Shown here piece after piece: positions 58,801 through 64,000 of a stretch of DNA of 64,000 nt. This DNA comes from Lumbricus terrestris (taxonomy: Eukaryota; Annelida; Clitellata; Crassiclitellata; Lumbricidae), in contig OX457039.1 in NCBI GenBank assembly GCA_949752735.1, positions 50,839,806 to 50,903,805 on the forward strand, read 5' to 3'. Each line of letters starts with the position of its first letter. Position 1 is the stretch's first letter. A program made the translations under genes and the position numbers. Below the pieces are notes generated by a model. That model saw nothing but the letters and a program-made list of their open reading frames with translations. It ran no database searches and was not told where the DNA came from.

Positions 58801-60195
58801 TCAAATATGACGTCTGCCGCGTCATCGTTCGGGTCGTCTGCCGGAGCATCGGCCAATACGTCACAGACTGTGGACAGAGGAAGAAGAAGAATAAGAAGAC
58901 AATCTCAACGCAGGTGGCTTAGCGACAGACACTGCAGATCACATTTATAAATATTGTAGCAGCACGTTACTGTGACATAGTCTAGTATATGCGATGACTA
59001 TAAAGTTGGCAATTAAAGAGTTTTTCAGATTAATAATTTTGTTATTAACACACACAAAATTGAAACGTATGAAACATCAAAATGGCAAAGTGTAAATGAC
59101 AGACAAAATGTGCATTCAGACACTTCATTGCATGGCAGAGTTTTGTAGATAAAGCTATAATCACCGATTACTCTGATAAACATGCAGTGAGAGCGGCGAA
59201 ATTAAGAGTTACGTTGAAAGCTACGAAGCAGGCTATACCGTTGATGAAAGGAGATCTGGTCACTGTCAATATTATTGTCCTGATTTCATTGAGAAAAACC
59301 AATGCACCCCTTCCCAAATCCGGATTTGAACCCCATAAGTTATCAAGTGTGGAGAGCTATACTGGAGAAATACCACAATCTGCAGTCAAAAGCAAGAGCG
59401 ATAAGAGAATTGATGGTTGCATTGGAATTCATTTGGAAAAATTTACCTCTGGAACACATCAACAATGCCATAAAGAACTTTACAAAAGGGACTCGGAACA
59501 AACGTGAGAACCGTAGGTTGTAAACACATATAGAACACAAGTTGTGAAGCAGTAGAATATATAATGTATTTAATTACAAGTTTTTAGCTGTGACTTGGAT
59601 CATCAAAAACAGTGCATAAACTCACTAAAAAAATTATATAACTTTTGTTCTGTTTAAAAGTTTCTAGTGATATTTGGCTGTTGCATACACATATGAATTA
59701 CCTTTACGCCTGAAAAATGCTATTTAAAAATTCTCACTTCTGGGCAAGATATTGGCACAAAACCGTAGCAGGTTACTTGTTTGACCCACCCTGTACATGG
59801 CATACATGACTTTTGGCCTATCGTATGATACAATTGCTACAGTACTGTACTTACTACTTATACTGTACTTATACGGTTTCTAAGCTAAAGCTTAAGTCAT
59901 ATTGCATGTCTACTGTATAGTACAGTAGCAGATTGCATGCTGCATGAAGACAATGCCTTCACCGAGGATTGCACTCTATTATAAAAATATTTATTGCAGC
60001 TAAGATTGACGTCTGAATACGAAACTGAAAGACGCGTACACGAGGAATGACCTTTCGCTCAACAGTTCAAAGGATTGACAGACAGACAATGCAGACAATG
60101 CAGACAATGTTTCAGCTTACCACCAGTTTCAAAGAGAGCGGGAAACTGCCATGGAATTTCTTTTCCTTTCCCTCCCGACAGATCAGAAGCAAAGC
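51129..60195 (-). CDS. Unrecognised Ser-rich protein, three 3'-terminal exons
   Basis: Three minus-strand exons join in phase: 60195-60121 (75 bp), 58867-58744 (124 bp) and 52698-51129 (1570 bp, with stop), about 589 residues. The exons have good acceptors (CTGTTGATAG, CTGTCCACAG, CTCGTTTAG) and donors (GTG|GTAAGC, AGG|GTGAGC), and all codons completed across junctions are sense. The N-terminal part is conserved-looking (KGKEIPWQFPALFETG, then an acidic DVLADAPADDPNDDAADVIF, then NFHSVSDLCEDVKVDDFLLL and NGDLTYVHVT). The rest is low-complexity, with poly-Ser, poly-Thr, a QQQQQ run and acidic stretches, ending EMPQLTLYA. No signal peptide or membrane segment is visible in this part. I do not recognise the family. 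The 5' exons lie upstream, possibly beyond the window. The intron 52699-58743 contains the second mariner copy. Confidence 0.75.
52763..52832. repeat. (GT)n microsatellite
   Basis: A GT run of about 70 bp immediately upstream (gene sense) of the terminal exon of the unrecognised gene. Confidence 0.95.
53046..54448 (-). mobile_element. Tc1/mariner-superfamily element, degenerate transposase, copy 2
   Basis: A 1403-bp inverted copy of the element at 1895-3301. It has the same CAGGGTGGCTC termini and is flanked by TA (53044-53045 and 54449-54450). The transposase relic runs on the minus strand and has the same stop positions (after SGNSDFA-equivalent sequence, KDCN and YKLARP). It lies in an intron of the unrecognised gene. 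Confidence 0.9.
54565..54690. repeat. (GACAGACATA)n repeat
   Basis: Decamer-type repeats with GACA variants over about 125 bp. Confidence 0.85.
54691..57400. other. Intronic stretch, no exon
   Basis: Part of the intron between 52699 and 58743. It holds TCTG- and CAGT-type runs (about 54865-55135) and short TA and CTG runs (about 56700-56890). Nothing else is recognised. Confidence 0.5.
57403..57633. repeat. 13-bp tandem repeat, about 17 copies
   Basis: The unit TGATCTCCTATTG has a TTCT variant that alternates with the main form in the middle of the array, giving a 26-bp higher-order period there. Confidence 0.9.
58744..58867 (-). CDS. Internal exon of the unrecognised gene
   Basis: A 124-bp exon after a long pyrimidine tract ending CCTCTGTCCACAG, with donor AGG|GTGAGC. 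It encodes CDVLADAPADDPNDDAADVI and FDLGTDSSLPVHRFVSDSQK. Phase 1 in, phase 2 out, matching both neighbours. Confidence 0.78.
59187..59793 (+). pseudogene. Third, 5'-truncated mariner-like transposase relic
   Basis: The plus strand encodes PNPDLNPISYQVWRAILE and later AIKNFTKGTRN, equivalent to the C-terminal block of the two longer mariner copies but from a diverged family. It ends in CCCACCCTG followed by TA (59794-59795), matching the terminal motif of those elements. A left terminus was not found. Confidence 0.7.
60121..60195 (-). CDS. 5'-most visible exon of the unrecognised gene
   Basis: A 75-bp exon after ATTTCTGTTGATAG, with donor GTG|GTAAGC. It encodes FASDLSGGKGKEIPW and QFPALFETG. 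It needs one nucleotide from an upstream exon that I could not locate. Its last G plus TC of the next exon makes Val. Confidence 0.7.
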
Positions 60196-60350
60196 CTATC
60201 AACAGAAATCGACAAGAACAATATAATTTCAGTTCCTCGGTAATGCATAAAGCAAAAAAACAAACAGGAAACAATGCCTGAAAGCAAAGACGGATATACG
60301 TGTAGTATTGCTGAGAGTCGTCATTGTCGTTATCATCATCACTGTGCTTC

Positions 60351-60413
<63 letters not shown>

Positions 60414-61124
60414 TACGCAACTACATGTGTACCATACTAAAGAGAAGGACCATGCAGCACAGTGACGCTTATTCTTTCCATTAGGCCCCATATAAATAGA
60501 TTCGATTTCACAGAATTGATCAATCACCCCCAGATCTTTTATAGTCTTATATATATATATATATATTATATATATATATATATATCCGTCTTCCATTGCT
60601 ATGCGCATGTCTTCAAACGAGTTAATAATCCATTAAAGTCCATCGATATATATTCCTTTTCATCGTCGTACTGCAGTAGCAGACCATAAACGACTGACTG
60701 CATGAATCAAGAAGCAACGACTAATGTTGCTTCTGTGTGCATCTTATTCGGATTCACTGCAGTGTGCATGATGAGAGAAAACAGAGAGCCAGAAACGCCA
60801 CCATAATCGCCGTATATACGTCACCATTTCACACACACTCCTCATCCTCTGCAAACGTTGGTCCCGCGGGAGAAAGCCATTCCGTTGGCACTGACGTCGT
60901 CTAAAACGAAGATCACTCTTGCCGATACATGCCTCAAAGTGCCTGATGCATAACGATGGCGTTTGGCACGTGAAAGTGTGCACGTTCGTATACATCCATG
61001 TATACTCACTATAATTATCTCAGCCAAATAAATGATGATCAACATGTGAAGGGTATTAAGCATGCAATCACATAATGCTCCGAATGTATAGGCTTCTATA
61101 TATAATCAATCACGTATTCAACAT
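60196..61124. other. No exon recognised; TA repeats
   Basis: (TA)n tracts at about 60357-60410 and 60548-60585. A possible open stretch on the minus strand near 60842-60935 lacks convincing splice sites. Confidence 0.45.
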
Positions 61125-61351
61125 TGTTTGTTTGTTTGTTTGTATGTGCACTTGTTATAGCGCCCCTTCAAGCTCTTCTACTCAGAGGCGCTCCCGAATG
61201 CAGAGCGGACACTGCATCGGAGTTTCACGCCGAAGCGCTGAGCAATTGTGAGTGAAGGACTTGCCCAAGGTCCTTACGCGGCGAGGTGGATTCGAACCCC
61301 GAACCTTCCGGCTTCAAGGCAACGACGCCACCACTACACCACCGCGCCCCA
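61125..61351 (-). mobile_element. tRNA-derived SINE, copy 4
   Basis: Nearly identical to copy 1 over about 190 bp, with intact A and B boxes on the minus strand and an (AAAC)n tail at about 61125-61142. The high similarity suggests recent activity. Confidence 0.88.
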
Positions 61352-63134
61352 CTGTGTAGGCAGCAGCTATAACCACGTGTTCCACATCATGTGTAGCTGC
61401 AATACTCAACAATATTCTAATCGTATGTAGGTAGGCTGCATGCTACTCAACCACATGCTGTCAATATTTAATATCGTAGCCTATACTGCGACGTGCACTT
61501 GAGCTCTTATAGTGTACAGGCCCTGCTCTGTTCACGGCGATTATGGGGAGATGCGCAGAGTATTCATCATTTTGCATGAGAGATCGTTGATTGGTGAATG
61601 TCGCCCTGAATAGATGCAACGGAAGTTAGGCTTACACTTCTACTTTCCCGTCCATTAATTTCCATTTATCGCATGGATCGACTGCAGTTTCATTAACACA
61701 AAGCGTTCAGACAGACAGAACGTCAAATTTATGCCAACTTTCAAAGTTATAGGCTACGCCATGAATAATAATAATGTGAGATCATAAAAATTATTTCCCG
61801 TTGGCAAGACTCCATGCCGCACCGAGTCACCGAATATATATATTATATACATATATACGTATATATACATATATACATATATGTATATAGGCTATATATT
61901 CGGAGAGGCTGTGCTTTCAGGTGCGTGTTCGATTGTCAGTTTCGCGTTTCATTTCTGTCCACAAAGCACTTCAGTGGTCGACTCTTGGCTCCATTCATCT
62001 CGCTTGTGATGACGCTTGCAATGGTTTAGACACGCACTGCTGGCGCTATAGAGAAAAATACAGTAAATGTTTTGCATAGAAGAGGACTCAGAGGAGCTGA
62101 GGCCCATACGCTAAACCACAAAGAGTTTTTGGCGTCGCAAAACTCTGTGTGTATCGTTTTGAAAATTATCTGGCTATTAACCAGATTTGGCTGAGTAGAA
62201 TGTCAGCATTGACTTTCTGAAACAGTGCAATTGTAAGCGTCCATTTATATAATTAATCGTGCATTCCTCGTTTCGGCGGCGAATGATGATAATCGTCACG
62301 GCTGGTGCTCTGCATGTTTGGCACCTTTTTAATAACAAAACGCACGCATACATATCTCTTATGAACTCAAGAGTTTTTCTCCGTCTTTCGATGAATCTGA
62401 GGCGATGCTTTTATTTAACTAACAGCATTTCGTAGAATCTGTTTTACTTTTCATAAACAAAAATTCTCATCGAGTAGTCGAACTGTATACTTGCTATCCC
62501 TAATCTGATCTAAAAATATAGCCTACATCGTTCTGCCTTATTTTCCAAAGGATGCGAAAGTGATTGGGTTCTATTCTTCAATGTCTCAACCATGTGATTT
62601 CCATTTCTTTATCTATAGCTACGTGCAGAGCTTCAATGAAACACCGGAGCGCTATACTGACATCAATAGCTGCGACTCAAATTTTTACTCAGGCGCCTCT
62701 TCCATGATATTATAGGCTATAAACTGCTCCAAAAATCACATGGTCCAACAGATGCTTAGTATGAAAGCAGCGCTATGTACCAAGTGCTAGGTAGGCCTAC
62801 CAAGCGCTGGTATCATTTCATGACAGCGCTTACATTCACTTCATACGTTCGTCGTCTAATAGTTCTGCTTCCGGTATTCACTCCCGGGTTGCTAAGTAAC
62901 CGTTCAACGGGCGTCCTCCGGTCTACAATTACGACAGCCCTCGTCTTCCCTCTCTGTTTCTCTGCCTTTGCGTGTGTATCTCTCCCTCTTTTTCTCTGTC
63001 TGTCTGTCTGACAGTGTCTGTCTGTCTGTCTCTCTCACCTCGTAGTAATGCAGAGAGATACAACGATAAAAGGCTTGTAATGAAGAAAAATCGACATGTC
63101 TGTCTGTCTATCTGTCTATCTGTCTGTCTGTCTA

Positions 63135-63169
<35 letters not shown>

Positions 63170-63720
63170 GCCTGTCGTATGTTGCTTGCACGATCGTTGC
63201 TCTAAAGATAGTTTGATTGCCGGAAGATCATTTTCGAAATTGCGCATGCGCAGTACGAACGCGATCGACTTTCGAATGAGAAAGATCCACCGGTTTAATT
63301 GAGGGACATTCAAGAATGGAAAATCATCGATAGGTTATTCTGTGTAGACAAAGGAAAAGGTCGACTTAAAATGAAGAAGCACGGGAAATAAATTGATAAT
63401 CCATAGACTATACATGTACGCTTAGACACGTTTAGGTCACTCAAACTTAGCGGCATGAGGATTGCCGAATAAACAATTCAGATTAAATTAATCTCTATAT
63501 CAAGACCAACAGAAGTTACAGTATTCAGAGCATATAATATAATAATATCATCATCATTCAGGATTGCATCTTTAGCGTGGCGATATCAGGCTAAGCACCT
63601 CTTATATATATCTGCACGAGCTTTGCCTTCCCATTTCCACTTGCATGGGCCACCGCGCACTGCATGCGCTCTGCTGTCCATGGTGACTTAATGGTTCCTT
63701 TCACTCGCTCTCGACAATGC
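61352..63720. other. No gene recognised; (TCTG)n microsatellites
   Basis: Short TA-rich run near 61840-61890 and (TCTG/TCTA)n at about 62996-63030 and 63098-63172. No exon is supported. Confidence 0.5.
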
Positions 63721-63736
63721 AGAGCCGTTCCTTTTC

Positions 63737-63935
63737 TGAGGTTGGTCCAACAACCTGGAATGGACTTCCCTTGACTACATGTCATGTATGCAACACCTCT
63801 CAAACTGTTCTCAATTTCACAAACTGTTTTAGGACTTTTTTCGCTTGATCTTGGCCAGAGCGTCTCTCAGTAGGTATCTTTAAGGGGCGCTATATAAATT
63901 CTGACTGATTGATTGATTGATTGATTGATTGATTA
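63737..63935 (+). mobile_element. LINE 3'-end fragment, WNGLP family, with (TGAT)n tail
   Basis: The same GGTCCAACAACCTGGAATGG start as the copy at 12011, longer in the middle. It ends GGGGCGCTATATAAATTCTG and a (TGAT)n tail at about 63903-63935. Confidence 0.75.
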
Positions 63936-64000
63936 ATTATGGCTACCAGGGTTGTGATACCGATCAAATTGAATTAAGTTATAGCCAAGGCCAACAGAAA

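Noticed and set aside
60842..60995. Possible upstream exon of the unrecognised gene (VIFVLDDVSANGMAFSRGTNV)
   Set aside because: The peptide looks protein-like, but no donor with a fitting phase follows before the stop and the acceptor is ambiguous.
61814..62029. 71-codon plus-strand frame starting in a TA repeat
   Set aside because: The first half is microsatellite and the second half has no recognisable motif or splice sites.

Overview
The window is metazoan nuclear DNA. Genes are split by introns with GT/AG borders, the domain families are animal-specific (Notch-ligand MNNL/DSL/EGF, fibrinogen C-terminal domain), and the intergenic DNA is full of microsatellites, tRNA-derived SINEs, LINE 3' ends, hAT-like MITEs and Tc1/mariner copies. 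The style suggests a marine invertebrate (echinoderm, hemichordate or similar), but the sequence alone does not fix the phylum.

Three genes can be assembled by matching exon phases by hand. (1) Plus strand, about 4.2-26.1 kb: a Delta-type Notch ligand with MNNL, DSL, nine EGF repeats, one transmembrane segment and a cytoplasmic tail in eight visible coding exons. The separate signal-peptide exon is not seen. (2) Minus strand, 45757 down to 33177: a complete four-exon gene for a predicted secreted protein of about 3164 residues. It has a signal-peptide exon, one 8.8-kb exon carrying several repeat families (a 15-residue array of about 68 units, an RPIPRK repeat, a TTPE-type repeat, a coiled coil and a PEVK-like array), then two exons encoding a fibrinogen C-terminal domain. 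All three junctions agree in phase and the summed coding length divides exactly by three. (3) Minus strand, 60195 down to 51129: three in-phase exons of a Ser-rich protein I do not recognise. Its 5' end is missing.

Region by region: 1-4 kb holds a hAT-like MITE, a mariner copy and a SINE. 4-26 kb is Delta, with an 11.5-kb intron full of simple repeats, a foldback-like element at 19.3-20.3 kb, and several SINE and MITE insertions. 26-33 kb is mostly gene-free AT-rich DNA with LINE remnants. 33-46 kb is the giant fibrinogen-domain gene, lying tail-to-tail with Delta. 46-51 kb is gene-poor with a second foldback-like repeat. 51-60 kb is the unrecognised gene, whose large intron contains the inverted second mariner copy. 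60-64 kb holds repeats only.

Functionally, Delta is a membrane ligand for Notch signalling between neighbouring cells. The giant fibrinogen-domain protein is predicted to be extracellular, perhaps structural or adhesive; that role is inference. The most unusual items are the giant repeat exon, a row of 18-bp repeated splice donors at the DSL exon, foldback-like elements with ordered inverted minisatellite arms, SINEs sharing the 3' end of resident LINEs, and a strongly over-represented TAGGCCTA octamer that also appears as a 6-bp insertion in the coding array.
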